Shown: positions 25,295 through 34,953, counted from the stretch's first letter. The stretch: 64,000 bases of DNA from Verrucomicrobiaceae bacterium (GCA_947507875.1 CANNQP010000016.1:20545-84544), one strand, 5' to 3'. The notes: generated by a model not told the origin, from the letters alone. Program-made: numbers and translations.

Positions 25295-28200
25295 ATGTCT
25301 GTTCAGTTCTCCCCTTTTGCACGCTCAGTGGCCATTGCTTTGGCAGTGGGCGCTGGAGTCTGGATGTGGCAAAAGGCAGCCTTGCCTCCTGCTCTCGCGC
25401 CGAGTCCGGCGAAAGAACAGGTCGAAAAAACTCCGCTCACCTCCCTTGAAATCGCGGCATTCAAGCAGCGATCGACCCCGCTCGTAGAGGCTTTTCAGGC
25501 GGGCACTCCACTGTGGATTCCTGCCGAGGGCCAGCCGCAACCTTATGTCCTCTCGCTTTCACAGCTACATCTTCCAGGGCGCCCACGGGTTGAGCGCATG
25601 GTGTCTTTTTCTCCCGTAGCTTCCGGTGAGGCGCTGATACAACACGCGGAAAGCTTGGGCGAGCCCATGGCGGAATGGGTTTTTTACCCGGCCGGCCACG
25701 AGGGGAAACCCGCCTTGCGGCATGTTTTGAAAAATCGCATCGTCGTGGAAATCGACCATGCCATGGCCGCGGAGGCGACGCTGCGCTCGCTAAAACTTCG
25801 GATCGTGGAAAAGCCCGACTATGCCCCTGACTGCTGGATCGTCGAACCGATGGCAAAAACAGCGTTAGCCACGCTGGCTGCGCTGGATCAGACCGCTGGC
25901 AAGCCGGGCATCCGGAGCGTGTCAGCCCTGATGGGGCGGCAGCGTCAGAAGGAATTCATTCCCAATGATCTATTTTTTTCCCAGCAATGGCATTTGAAAA
26001 ACACAGGGCAGGGAAGTGGGCGTGTCGGATTCGACATCAACGTCACCAACGTCTGGAATACTTATCGTGGGAGCAACGTGAGGATTGGCATCGTCGATGA
26101 CGGGATCGATCTCCAACACCCAGATCTAGTTTCAAACCTGGATCAGCTGAATGGCTATGACTGGAATGATTTTCCGCACGACACGGATCCATCGGCCCGC
26201 CCCAACACCGATCTGAATCTCGAAGATTCCCATGGAACCTCGGTGGCAGGGGTTGCCGCGGCCAGCAGCGGGAATGGTATGGGGGTCTCGGGTGTGGCAC
26301 CGCAGGCAACCCTCATTGGCTTACGGCTTATCTCAGAGCTGTCTTCCGACCCTGATGGTGTCACCGACCAAGATGAGGCTGAGGTGATGGCCTACAAAAG
26401 TCAGTTCATTGACATCAAGAACAATAGCTGGAGCTCTGGTTTCCCCCCCAACATGCTTGCCAGTGTAGGGCCACTCACGCGTGCGGCGATGCAGTCGGCG
26501 GCCACTGAAGGGCGTGATGGGCGCGGAACTCTGATGATTTGGGCGGCAGGCAACGATCGCACCAATGGGCAACAGGGCCAAAAGGACGGATACACGAACA
26601 ACATGTACGGTTTAGCCGTGGGGGCCGTGACCAATCAAGGTAACCTTTCCAGTTACAGCGAAGGTGGACCCCATCTGGTCGTCTGCGCCCCCAGCAATGG
26701 CGGCACACGATCCATCTACACCACGGATCTACGTGGCAATCAAGGCTACAATCGAGCCGGTCCATCTGGCGGGCAGCCTGCCGATCGCAATTATTCAGCC
26801 ACCTTTGGAGGCACTTCCGCCGCCACCCCCATGATTTCAGGCGTCGCTGCGCTGATGCTGAATGCAAATCCGCAGCTCAACTGGCGCGATCTGAAGGAGA
26901 TTTTTCTGCGCACCTCCGTCCGGGTCAATTCTGCCGATGCCACGTGGGTGTCTCGTCATGGCGGTGACCCTAGTCTGCCCCTCATTCAACACCATGAAGA
27001 CTATGGTGGCGGGCGTGTGGATGCCGACGCGGCGGTGGCCATGGCCCAGACTTGGCAAAGTCTAGGCCCAATGCAGCAGCACACTCTGTCTCATGCCGGT
27101 GTGATCGCGATTCCTGACCCATCTGATTCTGGAACCAATCCAGGCATCAGCATCCCTTTCGACTTTAGCTCACTCGCGACATTGCGGGTGGAGCATGTCA
27201 CGCTCTCCTTGCAGGCGACTCACTCCTTCCGCGGTGATCTCTCTGTGCGTCTTATTTCCCCCTCCGGCGTCATCAGCAACCTCGCTGTTCGCACCGTGGC
27301 CGACAACAGTCCCATCGGCTACAACGATTGGGTGTTCACCAGCGTGCGCCACTGGGGAGAATCAAGCAAAGGCGTCTGGACGCTAAACATTCGCGACCTA
27401 GCTCGGAGAGACACGGGCAGTTACCAGGCGTCCACCTTGACTCTTTATGGCACGGCGGCCAGCACGCCGACCCTGACCAGCCATACCTCTGGCCCTTTGC
27501 TCTTGCGCGCAGGCGATCCACTCACCCTTCAAGGGGAAGGCAATGGAGAAGGTCGATTGGCCTACCAATGGTCACGTGAAGGCAATGCGCTGCCCGGCAA
27601 TCAGCCACGCTTGGAGATCTCACAGATTCAGGTCAGTCAAGCGGGCACCTACCGGCTCAGTATCATGAATGGAGGCGGTACGGCTACTTCAGCGCCAATC
27701 GCTGTCGGGGTTGTTGCGGATTTGCCTGCCAGCGCTCTCGCCGTCGAAGGGAAGACCTTTGAAATCACGGCCTCTGCGGCCGGGCCTGGTCTTGTTTATC
27801 AGTGGCTGCGCGATGGCCAACCGCTCTCCAATGATGAAAACCTGAGCGGGGTGACCTCACCCATCTTAAAAATCACCAACGTCACCGAAGCCCACGCCGG
27901 CAGCTACGTTTGTCGCGTCAACATGGCAGGCGTCGTGGCTGCCCTTGAAACCTCGGCGCTGACGCTGAATGTCTTGCTCAAGCCGGTCATGAACCCGCCC
28001 GCCTTTGGCAACGCCGTCCGAGGTAGCAGTGTCAAGGCTAGCTTCACCGCCACGCAGAGCCCCACCAGCTATCAACTTCGCGGTAGGTTGCCGGCCGGTG
28101 TCCGTTTCAATGCGACCACCGGTGAGCTCACGGGGCGTCCCACAGCGGTCGGTACGCATACCCTTTATGTTAGCTCGACGAATGCGGCAGGGGTTAGCGC

Positions 28201-29401
28201 GGAGATTGAGCTCGTGTGGACCGTTGAGGATTTCCCCCGGGAACTTGTCGGCAGTTGGCGCGCCTTGGTGGCACGCCAGGCTGAAACCAACGCCGAACTG
28301 GGAGGCAATCTCACCCTGACCGTGACTCCCACAGGTGCCTTTTCGGCCAGGCTGACTCAGGGAGCCCGTGCTTTTGCCTGGAGTGGTCAGCTGGATGCCA
28401 AACCTTCCAAATCTGCCTTTGCTACGCCCTTTAGCCTCAGCCGAGGCGCGAGCCTTGCCCCGCTCGTCGGCTCCTTCACGCTCGATCCTGCCACGGGCCT
28501 GCTCTCCGGCAGCTGTGGCCATGGCCCTCCGGGCACCAGTACGACGCTCAGTGGCTTTCGCTCACCCTGGAGCAGCACCCTAAAACCCGTCATCACCACC
28601 AGCATCTTCAACACGGCTTTCATGATCCCACTCGGCAGCCCCTTGGAGCGCGATAGCGCTTATCCCCAAGGGGTTAGCTGGGCTGTGCTCTCGCTGTCCA
28701 GCAGCGGCAGCCTTTCCTGGTCAGGCCGATTGGCCGACGACACCGTCATGACCGGTAGCACCCTTCTCGGTCCCTCGGGCCAGTGGCTCATGCATCAGAT
28801 GCTGTATGGAAACACGGGTAGCCTATGGGGGGAGAGCACTCTCAACCTCGGCACAGGCCTGGTCGATGGCACCCTCACTTGGTACAAAGCGCCTGCCTTG
28901 CGCAATCCACCCCGCAGCTACGGCACGGGCATCCCACTTCACAGCCTTCAGACCCAGGGTGCCCTTTACACCCGACCCGCGCGCGATCAGATGTTGCTCA
29001 ATCTCTCCCAGCCCGGCATCTTTCCTCAGGACCTAAACGCCCGACTGCTCTTCCAGGGGGAAGCTCTTGCCCAACCGCTGGAGCAGGGGTTCCAGGTGAC
29101 GCTCTCCGGCGCTGCACGCATGCCCACTCCCCTCGCGCTGAATCCACAAAGCGTCCGACTTTCCCTCACGGGTGCCGATGGACGTTTCAGCGGCAGCTTC
29201 AGCTTCCGTGACCCCCACCCTTGGACGGCCACGAAGCCCGTCATCGTCCGCACGGCGACCTTCCGCGGCCTCATCATCCAGCGCTCGGGACTTCAGCAGG
29301 GCATCGGTTACTTCACCCTCCCAAGACTGCCCGAAGACGAGATCGAGTCCGTCACCGCCACGCCCATCTTGTCAGGCAAGGCCGAACTGCTCCCGCCCTG
29401 A
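25295..29401 (+). CDS. Large secreted subtilisin-like (S8) protease with P domain and Ig-like domains
   Basis: 1368 residues with an N-terminal signal (SVAIALAVGAGVWMW). A propeptide of about 200 residues precedes the S8 domain. The catalytic triad is Asp 268 (IGIVDDGIDLQHPDL), His 313 (DSHGTSVAGVAAA) and Ser 508 (FGGTSAATPMISGVAALML). A proprotein-convertase P/Homo-B domain follows at about 620-740 (SFRGDLSVRLISPSG), then two Ig-like domains, each with the YQW core and a GTY/GSY turn, and a putative-Ig domain with LPAGVRFNATTGELTGRP. The C-terminal 400 residues form repeats (GSFTLDPATGLLSGSC) common in Verrucomicrobia secreted proteins. It is probably a surface or extracellular protease. It stands alone. 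Confidence 0.93.
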   Translation: MSVQFSPFARSVAIALAVGAGVWMWQKAALPPALAPSPAKEQVEKTPLTSLEIAAFKQRSTPLVEAFQAGTPLWIPAEGQPQPYVLSLSQLHLPGRPRVERMVSFSPVASGEALIQHAESLGEPMAEWVFYPAGHEGKPALRHVLKNRIVVEIDHAMAAEATLRSLKLRIVEKPDYAPDCWIVEPMAKTALATLAALDQTAGKPGIRSVSALMGRQRQKEFIPNDLFFSQQWHLKNTGQGSGRVGFDINVTNVWNTYRGSNVRIGIVDDGIDLQHPDLVSNLDQLNGYDWNDFPHDTDPSARPNTDLNLEDSHGTSVAGVAAASSGNGMGVSGVAPQATLIGLRLISELSSDPDGVTDQDEAEVMAYKSQFIDIKNNSWSSGFPPNMLASVGPLTRAAMQSAATEGRDGRGTLMIWAAGNDRTNGQQGQKDGYTNNMYGLAVGAVTNQGNLSSYSEGGPHLVVCAPSNGGTRSIYTTDLRGNQGYNRAGPSGGQPADRNYSATFGGTSAATPMISGVAALMLNANPQLNWRDLKEIFLRTSVRVNSADATWVSRHGGDPSLPLIQHHEDYGGGRVDADAAVAMAQTWQSLGPMQQHTLSHAGVIAIPDPSDSGTNPGISIPFDFSSLATLRVEHVTLSLQATHSFRGDLSVRLISPSGVISNLAVRTVADNSPIGYNDWVFTSVRHWGESSKGVWTLNIRDLARRDTGSYQASTLTLYGTAASTPTLTSHTSGPLLLRAGDPLTLQGEGNGEGRLAYQWSREGNALPGNQPRLEISQIQVSQAGTYRLSIMNGGGTATSAPIAVGVVADLPASALAVEGKTFEITASAAGPGLVYQWLRDGQPLSNDENLSGVTSPILKITNVTEAHAGSYVCRVNMAGVVAALETSALTLNVLLKPVMNPPAFGNAVRGSSVKASFTATQSPTSYQLRGRLPAGVRFNATTGELTGRPTAVGTHTLYVSSTNAAGVSAEIELVWTVEDFPRELVGSWRALVARQAETNAELGGNLTLTVTPTGAFSARLTQGARAFAWSGQLDAKPSKSAFATPFSLSRGASLAPLVGSFTLDPATGLLSGSCGHGPPGTSTTLSGFRSPWSSTLKPVITTSIFNTAFMIPLGSPLERDSAYPQGVSWAVLSLSSSGSLSWSGRLADDTVMTGSTLLGPSGQWLMHQMLYGNTGSLWGESTLNLGTGLVDGTLTWYKAPALRNPPRSYGTGIPLHSLQTQGALYTRPARDQMLLNLSQPGIFPQDLNARLLFQGEALAQPLEQGFQVTLSGAARMPTPLALNPQSVRLSLTGADGRFSGSFSFRDPHPWTATKPVIVRTATFRGLIIQRSGLQQGIGYFTLPRLPEDEIESVTATPILSGKAELLPP

Positions 29402-29595
29402 TTTTTCAAGGCTCCTCTCGAATCGCTTCATCCCGGATCCCGGAGATCCTGATGCCGTTGGAGCTAGCTGCCGCATCAGCTCTTGCACGGTCTTCTGCGC
29501 CTCATTTTTAACAAAGATGGCGTTGTTCTCTGAACCTTTTTTCGGTTAGGTCAGTTCAATCCTTCCCCCAGGAGAAACAACATCATCAGCTCATT

Positions 29596-29988
29596 ATGGG
29601 ATTCATCAGCAGCCTTCTTGGTAACGCATCAGAAATCGACATCGTTAAGCTTCAGGAGGAGCTCGCTCCCGTTTTGGTGCCAGGTGAGACGATTGGGCGA
29701 GGCTTCAAAATCTTTCGTGATATGTTCATTTTCACGGACCATCGCCTGATCATGATTGATAAGCAGGGGCTCACGGGATCCAAAGTCAGTTACCATAGTG
29801 TTCTGTATCGTAGCATCACACAGTTCAGTGTGGAGACGGCTGGTTCCTTTGATGCCGATGCCGAACTGAAAATCTGGGTATCTGGAGGCGGGATGCCCGT
29901 TTCCAAAGAGTTCAAGAAAGGCACAGATGTCGTAGGTATCCAGAAACACTTGGCGCAGTGCGTGTTTGGGGCAGCGATCAAACGATAA
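29596..29988 (+). CDS. Bacterial PH-domain protein (bPH_1/DUF1696 type)
   Basis: 130 residues. After a short helix (MGFISSLLGNASEIDIVKLQ) the protein is a single bacterial pleckstrin-homology domain: ETIGRGFKIFRDMFIFTDHR is the strand pair and YHSVLYRSITQFSVETAG plus LKIWVSGG continue the barrel. These small soluble proteins form oligomeric rings, and their role is not known. It lies between the large protease and gatC on the same strand but with long gaps, so it is likely its own unit. Confidence 0.85.
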   Translation: MGFISSLLGNASEIDIVKLQEELAPVLVPGETIGRGFKIFRDMFIFTDHRLIMIDKQGLTGSKVSYHSVLYRSITQFSVETAGSFDADAELKIWVSGGGMPVSKEFKKGTDVVGIQKHLAQCVFGAAIKR

Positions 29989-30136
29989 AACAGGACGCCC
30001 CACGCAGGAAAATCGCGTTCGCCATCTTTCATCGTGGAGGCTCGCCCAGATCAACTCAGAACCAGCAGCTTGAAGCGCACGGGCGTGGACATCCTTCCTT
30101 GCGTCCACGCGCCATCGCGATACTAAGGCCATCCCC

Positions 30137-30421
30137 ATGCCTGCGCCCGAAATCAACATCCACCACGTGGCAAAGCTCGCCCGTCTCGCTCTGACCGAGG
30201 AGGAAGCCGTGCACTTTCATGCCCAGCTCACGAGCATCCTTTCTCATGTGGATCAGCTGAGTCATCATGACCTCCAAGCCGAACCCAGTGCGCATCCGAC
30301 TCCGGTCTATGACGTGGTTCGTGAGGACGTGCCACGCTCGGGATTCAGCCAAGAAGAGGCGCTGCAAAATGCACCGCGTCGGGTCATGAACCAGTTCCAG
30401 ATCCCGAAGGTCGTGGAATGA
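30137..30421 (+). CDS. gatC: Asp-tRNA(Asn)/Glu-tRNA(Gln) amidotransferase subunit GatC
   Basis: 94 residues with the complete GatC pattern. The N-terminal helix carries HVAKLARLALTEEEAVHFHA, the middle holds LTSILSHVDQLSHHDLQAEP, and the end has the conserved R-x-D and the FLVP-like tail RRVMNQFQIPKV. GatC stabilises GatA in the amidotransferase that converts mischarged Glu-tRNA(Gln) and Asp-tRNA(Asn). gatA begins 45 bp later; gatB is not in the window. Confidence 0.95.
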   Translation: MPAPEINIHHVAKLARLALTEEEAVHFHAQLTSILSHVDQLSHHDLQAEPSAHPTPVYDVVREDVPRSGFSQEEALQNAPRRVMNQFQIPKVVE

Positions 30422-30466
30422 TGCCTCTGCCCCTGCTGCGAACCTTTTTTCCCCTGCCTGACCTGC

Positions 30467-31888
30467 ATGTCTCTCGCCTCCTCCACGATCACTGACCTCC
30501 GCCAAAAGCTCGTCGCCAAGGAAATCTCTCCTAGCGACATCATCCGCGATCTCGCCAGCGCGATAGAGCAAAAGAATCCCACCCTCGGTGCCTACCTGGG
30601 CTGGGATGTCGAAAAAGCGCTCGCCCATGCCGAGCAGGCCGACCTCACGCAGCCATTGGGCGGCATTCCCATCGGCATCAAAGACAACATCAATGTCCTG
30701 GGTGAGCCCTGCTCCTGCGGCTCCAAGATGCTGGCAGGCACCTACCGTGCGCCTTACGATGCAGGAGCCATCAGCAGCCTGCGCCGCGCGGGCGCCGTTC
30801 CTTTGGGTAGGCTGAACATGGATGAATTTGCCATGGGCTCCTCCACGGAAAACTCCGCGCTGGGCATCACCCGCAATCCGCATGATCTCGAGCGCATCCC
30901 CGGTGGTTCCAGTGGCGGCAGTGCGGCCGCGGTCGCGGGTGACATTGCCATTGCCACGCTCGGCTCCGACACCGGTGGTTCCATCCGCCAGCCAGCAGCG
31001 CTGTGTGGCTGCGTCGGGCTAAAGCCCACCTATGGCCGTGTGTCTCGCTATGGCTTGGTGGCCTTCGCTTCCTCGCTCGATCAGATCGGGCCTATCACCA
31101 AAACCGTAGCGGATGCGGCCCTGCTGCTGAACAGCCTGTGTGGCAAAGATCCAAGGGATTCCACCAGCCTTGATGTGGCGGTGCCTGACTTCACCCAAGC
31201 CCTCGGGCAGGACATCCGTGGAATGCGCATCGGCCTGCCGCGCGAATACTTCGTCGCTGGCATTCACGCCGGCGTTTCAGCGGCTCTGCAGGCAGCCGTG
31301 AAGAAACTGGAAGCGCTCGGGGCCATCCCCGTGGAGATCTCACTGCCACACACCGATCTCGGTGTCAGCACCTATTACATCATCGCCCCCGCCGAGGCCT
31401 CGGCAAACCTCGCCCGCTTCGATGGCGTGCGTTACGGCCATCGCAGCCCGAAGGCCAATGACCTGCTGGAGCACTACATGATGACCCGCGAGGAAGGCTT
31501 CGGCCCTGAGGTGAAGCGCCGCATCCTGCTGGGCACTTACGTGCTCAGCAGCGGCTACTACGATGCCTATTACCTGAAGGCCCAGCGCGCACGCACCCTC
31601 ATCCGCCAGGATTTTGAAAAAGCCTTTGAAAGCGTGGATCTCATCGTCAGCCCCACCAGCCCCGCCCCCGCGCACAAGCTCGGCGAGCTGAAGGACAATC
31701 CTCTCGCCGCTTACCTTGAAGACATCTTCACCATCCCGGTGAACTTGGCGGGTCTGCCCGCCATCAGCTTACCTTGCGGCCATGCGATCGAAGACGGTGC
31801 CTCCCTGCCAGTCGGCCTGCAAATGATCGCCAAGCCGCTGGATGAGCTCACCCTCCTCCGCGCGGCGGATGCGTTCGAGCGTCAGTGA
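30467..31888 (+). CDS. gatA: Asp-tRNA(Asn)/Glu-tRNA(Gln) amidotransferase subunit GatA
   Basis: 473 residues, an amidase-signature enzyme that releases ammonia from glutamine for tRNA-dependent amidation. The Ser-cisSer-Lys triad is recognisable: Lys in IGIKDNINVLGEP, cis-Ser in STENSALGITRNPHD/GGSSGGSAAAV, and Ser in GSDTGGSIRQPAALCG. The later blocks PTYGRVSRYGLVAFASSLDQ and VNLAGLPAISLPCG are GatA-specific. It is co-transcribed with gatC. A 7-bp hairpin 20 bp after the stop may act as its terminator. Confidence 0.97.
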   Translation: MSLASSTITDLRQKLVAKEISPSDIIRDLASAIEQKNPTLGAYLGWDVEKALAHAEQADLTQPLGGIPIGIKDNINVLGEPCSCGSKMLAGTYRAPYDAGAISSLRRAGAVPLGRLNMDEFAMGSSTENSALGITRNPHDLERIPGGSSGGSAAAVAGDIAIATLGSDTGGSIRQPAALCGCVGLKPTYGRVSRYGLVAFASSLDQIGPITKTVADAALLLNSLCGKDPRDSTSLDVAVPDFTQALGQDIRGMRIGLPREYFVAGIHAGVSAALQAAVKKLEALGAIPVEISLPHTDLGVSTYYIIAPAEASANLARFDGVRYGHRSPKANDLLEHYMMTREEGFGPEVKRRILLGTYVLSSGYYDAYYLKAQRARTLIRQDFEKAFESVDLIVSPTSPAPAHKLGELKDNPLAAYLEDIFTIPVNLAGLPAISLPCGHAIEDGASLPVGLQMIAKPLDELTLLRAADAFERQ

Positions 31889-31907
31889 AGCGAACAACGG
31901 CAGCGGC

Positions 31908-31929
31908 AAGGGTCATCACGACCCTTTCC
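31908..31929 (+). terminator. Possible terminator after gatA
   Basis: AAGGGTC (31908-31914) pairs with GACCCTT (31920-31926) over a 5-nt loop, followed only by TCC. It lies between the convergent gatA and nusB and could serve either strand weakly. Confidence 0.35.
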
Positions 31930-32016
31930 AAGATCGTTAGGCCACAAAGCTCAAGCGCTGAATATCGAAAGACCGCCTTCCCGCTGGAGGCACCTTCCGC
32001 TGCCGCTGCTTGCTCC

Positions 32017-32481
32017 TCAGCTGGGAAGCGGGGTCGAGGTGCTGGACGAAGAGGCAGCGCGTGACGAGTCAGGACGTGGTCGGATGCTATGGCATAGCTT
32101 GTGGAGCACACCATTGACAAAGGCACCCGACTCAGCACCACCTAGATTTTTAGCGACTTCGATGGCCTCATTCAAAATAACGGGAGCAGGCACATCAGGC
32201 ACGTTCAGCAGCTCATGCACCGCGACGCGCAGGATGTTGCGATCGACACCGGCCAGGCGCTCCAGTCGGAAGTTTTCGACCACCGGCGTGATGGTGGCAT
32301 CAATCTGAGTGCGGTGGGCTAGCACGCCACGGATCAGTTCTTCGGCAAACGCGCGCACGCTTGCCTTGGCGCTATGGATCTCCCAAAAGGCGCTCTGCTC
32401 TTCAGCCGTGTGTTCGCTGTGCAGTTCGTGGGCGAAGAGGAATTGGACGGCGGCTTCCCGCCCTTCACGACGTTTTCCCAT
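32017..32481 (-). CDS. nusB: Transcription antitermination factor NusB
   Basis: 154 residues. Typical start MGKRREGREAAVQFLFAHEL and the helical core RNILRVAVHELLNVPDVPAPVI, ending NEAIEVAKNLGGAESGAFVNGVLHKL. NusB binds boxA RNA with NusE in rRNA antitermination. A Ser/Arg-rich tail of about 22 residues after the fold is extra. It is the third gene of ribBA-ribH-nusB with only 3 bp from ribH, a common bacterial arrangement. Confidence 0.96.
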   Translation of the reverse strand: MGKRREGREAAVQFLFAHELHSEHTAEEQSAFWEIHSAKASVRAFAEELIRGVLAHRTQIDATITPVVENFRLERLAGVDRNILRVAVHELLNVPDVPAPVILNEAIEVAKNLGGAESGAFVNGVLHKLCHSIRPRPDSSRAASSSSTSTPLPS

Positions 32482-32484
32482 GAC

Positions 32485-32991
32485 TCAAGCGCCCTCCAGG
32501 CCAGGGGTTCTGGAAAAGCTAGCCCGCATCTTGCGGAACAGGCTGATCATGTTCACGGCAGTCTGCGCGGCTTCGGCTCCACGATTGATTTCCTGGCCCA
32601 GGCAGCGCTGCTCAGCCTGCTGTTCGTTGTTCACGAGCAGGACCTCATGAATCACAGGCACGACGTGCCGGACCGCCATTTGCTGCAGAGCATCCGTCAC
32701 CGAGGCACCCACCAGGTCCGCATGTTCCGTCGAACCACGGATGATGACCCCGAATCCGATGAGCGCATCCGGCCGGTTGTTTTTCAGCACGAGCTCAGCA
32801 CACACAGGGATCTCGAAAGCGCCGGGGACGCGGTAAACCGTCAATTCCGTGTTCGGAGCCAGCGTCTGCAATTCCTCGCGTGCGGCATCAAGCAGGCCCT
32901 GCACATAGGTATTGTTGTAAAGGCTGGCGATGATCGCGATGGAGACCGGTTCTTGGATGGGCCGTGGGCGGATGGGAGCGTGTTGCGACAT
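32485..32991 (-). CDS. ribH: 6,7-dimethyl-8-ribityllumazine synthase
   Basis: 168 residues. VSIAIIASLYNNTYVQGLLDA opens the fold, VYRVPGAFEIPVCAELVLK supplies the substrate-binding PGAFEIP motif, GVIIRGSTEHADLV holds the catalytic His, and EQRCLGQEINRGAEAAQTAV closes it. It condenses the pyrimidinedione with dihydroxybutanone phosphate in the penultimate step of riboflavin synthesis. It sits between ribBA (63 bp upstream) and nusB. Confidence 0.97.
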   Translation of the reverse strand: MSQHAPIRPRPIQEPVSIAIIASLYNNTYVQGLLDAAREELQTLAPNTELTVYRVPGAFEIPVCAELVLKNNRPDALIGFGVIIRGSTEHADLVGASVTDALQQMAVRHVVPVIHEVLLVNNEQQAEQRCLGQEINRGAEAAQTAVNMISLFRKMRASFSRTPGLEGA

Positions 32992-33054
32992 GAGGGACGT
33001 GAAGGCTGCGTGCGGAAAAAGGGGTGCTGAGGCTAGGGGGGGCGCGGGCAGGGG

Positions 33055-34278
33055 TCACAGCTTGTGACCTAGCTTTTTCTTCTTGGTTTCCAGGTAGCGC
33101 TGGTTGTGTGGGTTGGGTTCAGAAATGATCGGCACCTGCTCAATGATCTCGAGCCGGTGGCCATCCAAGCCGACGATTTTGCGCGGGTTGTTGGTGATCA
33201 GGCGGATCTTACGGACGCCCAAATCATGGATGATCTGGGCTCCGATGCCGTAATCGCGTAGATCCATGCCAAAGCCAAGCTTGAGGTTGGCCTCGACCGT
33301 GTCCAGGCCTTGCTCCTGCAGCTTGTAGGCCTGAATTTTTCCATGCAGGCCAATGCCGCGCCCTTCATGGCCACGCATGTAAACGATGACCCCACAGCCA
33401 GCTTCCGAGACACGGCGCATGGCGGCGTGGAGCTGGCTGCCACAATCGCAGCGCCTTGAGGTGAAAATGTCGCCGGTCAGGCACTCGCTATGCACCCGCA
33501 CGAGCGTCGGCTTTTTGCCATCAATCGTGCCCATGACCAAGGCGACATGATGCATGCCATCAAGCTCGCTCCGGTAGAGGTGCAGTTTGAAATCCCCAAA
33601 GTCGGTGGGCATGTCCACGATCTCGAGCTTTTCCACCAGCTTCTCACTGCGTCGGCGGTATTCGATCAGATCAGCGATGGAGCAAATCTTCAGCCCATGC
33701 TTCTTGCCAAACTTTTTCAGATCATCCAGGCGCGCCATGCTGCCATCGGGATTCATGATCTCGATCAGCACACCCGCCTCACGTAGCCCGGCCAGACGGC
33801 ACAGGTCCACGGCGGCCTCCGTGTGACCCGCGCGGCGGAGCACGCCTCCTGGCTTCGCGACCAGGGGATTGATGTGTCCCGGCTGCACAAAATCCGATGC
33901 GGAGCTCTTGGGATCCGCAAGCAACTTGATGGTGCGCGCCCGGTCCGCGGTGCTGATGCCGGTGGTGATGCCTTCAGCCGCATCGACCGTGACCGTGAAA
34001 TCGGTGCGAAACGCCTCCCGATTCTCTGGCACCATGCTTTCCAAGTTCAGGTTCTGGGCGATTTGCAAACTGACAGGCACGCAAAGCATCCCCCCTCCTT
34101 CGCGAACCATGAAATTGACCAGATCAGGCGTGATTTTCTCAGCGGCACAGATCAGGTCGCCCTCATTTTCGCGGTCCTCATCGTCCGTGACGATGACCAT
34201 CTTTCCGGCCCTTATGTCCGCGATGATGGCTTCGACCGGATGGCAGATCGGCTTTTTCTTGGCGGCAGGCATGGGCAT
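33055..34278 (-). CDS. ribBA: Bifunctional 3,4-dihydroxy-2-butanone 4-phosphate synthase / GTP cyclohydrolase II
   Basis: 407 residues. The N-terminal RibB domain (about 10-205) has VTDDEDRENEGDLICAAE, TGISTADRARTI, and GHINPLVAKPGGVLRRAGHTEAAVDL. The C-terminal RibA domain (about 210-405) carries the zinc ligands in CLTGDIFTSRRCDCGSQLH and the GTP-binding motif GHEGRGIGLHGKIQAY. It supplies both early substrates of riboflavin. It heads the ribBA-ribH-nusB operon. I looked for an FMN riboswitch in the 355-bp leader and found no convincing RFN element. Confidence 0.97.
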   Translation of the reverse strand: MPMPAAKKKPICHPVEAIIADIRAGKMVIVTDDEDRENEGDLICAAEKITPDLVNFMVREGGGMLCVPVSLQIAQNLNLESMVPENREAFRTDFTVTVDAAEGITTGISTADRARTIKLLADPKSSASDFVQPGHINPLVAKPGGVLRRAGHTEAAVDLCRLAGLREAGVLIEIMNPDGSMARLDDLKKFGKKHGLKICSIADLIEYRRRSEKLVEKLEIVDMPTDFGDFKLHLYRSELDGMHHVALVMGTIDGKKPTLVRVHSECLTGDIFTSRRCDCGSQLHAAMRRVSEAGCGVIVYMRGHEGRGIGLHGKIQAYKLQEQGLDTVEANLKLGFGMDLRDYGIGAQIIHDLGVRKIRLITNNPRKIVGLDGHRLEIIEQVPIISEPNPHNQRYLETKKKKLGHKL

Positions 34279-34583
34279 TCGGTGAGGTCAAAGGACGTGT
34301 GATGGTGCTGGAGGCACCAAAAGTGGGGGCTATCCGGTAGGGAGAAATGCGGGCATTTCCAGCGGCGATGTGATTTTTCGGCAGGAAGGCCCTCGCCTGG
34401 GCAGGTTCGAGCCACGTCATCAGGGCACTTGGGCCTGTTCCCGCGCAGGCCTTTCGTGCTCCATCCTGCTGCGCCGCCGACCTAGGCCCAGAACATCCGC
34501 CAGAGTCATGGAACCCCACGGGCACGGCTTTCCCGAACCTGCACAAAGCGACCCACCCCCACCCCCCAGCCACGGAGGAAAGA
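34279..34583. other. Non-coding spacer between ribBA and tRNA-Gly
   Basis: No credible gene is present. The long open frame on the minus strand that continues from ribBA through the tRNA reads as a tRNA-antisense artefact. One small hairpin GGTGC/GCACC (34304-34318) lies near the ribBA start. Nothing else is apparent. Confidence 0.5.
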
Positions 34584-34612
34584 TTGACAAAGCGCTCGCA
34601 CTGCCTTGTATC
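34584..34612 (+). promoter_or_regulatory. Promoter of tRNA-Gly
   Basis: A consensus TTGACA (34584-34589), a 17-bp spacer and TGTATC (34607-34612; the overlapping TTGTAT gives a 16-bp spacer) lie 22 bp before the first base of the tRNA. Confidence 0.6.
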
Positions 34613-34633
34613 CAGGCGCACAGCCAAACCAAC

Positions 34634-34707
34634 GCGGGCGTAGTTCAATGGTAGAACACGAGCTTCCCAAGCTTGATACGTGGGTTCGATTCCCATCGCC
34701 CGCTCCA
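34634..34707 (+). tRNA. tRNA-Gly (anticodon CCC)
   Basis: Acceptor GCGGGCG/CGCCCGC, D arm GTTC/GAAC, anticodon stem CGAGC/GCTTG around loop TTCCCAA (anticodon CCC), and T-loop GGGTTCGATTCCC, with CCA encoded. 74 nt. Its 3' end faces the defence-gene region to the right, the usual geometry of a tRNA integration site, although no duplicated tRNA end was found. Confidence 0.96.
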
Positions 34708-34953
34708 GGTGGATGCGCCCGACCGAGAGGCAAAATGAAAAGCCTTTCCTGGTGCCATCACGGGACTGAAAATCGTCAGCGGCTAGGTTGCCCGTTTCCA
34801 GCACTTCAGGCCCAGTCAGGCCGTGGACAATGATCTGTCGATGCCGTATGTGGCGGCGAAGGAAGGCTAGATCACGATGACAGGCCGAACAGATCAAGAC
34901 TTGATCTGTCCATTACTTAGCTGTGAACAGCGAAGGTATGCTATGGAATGAAT

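Noticed and set aside
34279..34633. FMN riboswitch upstream of ribBA
   Set aside because: A CCGGTAGGGAGAAATG string on the plus strand resembles a riboswitch end, but it is on the wrong strand and the other conserved RFN blocks are absent.
34178..34897. 239-residue frame on the minus strand through tRNA-Gly
   Set aside because: It contains AMGIEPTYQAWEARVLPLNY, a translation of the tRNA antisense strand that is a familiar false gene, and it overlaps ribBA.
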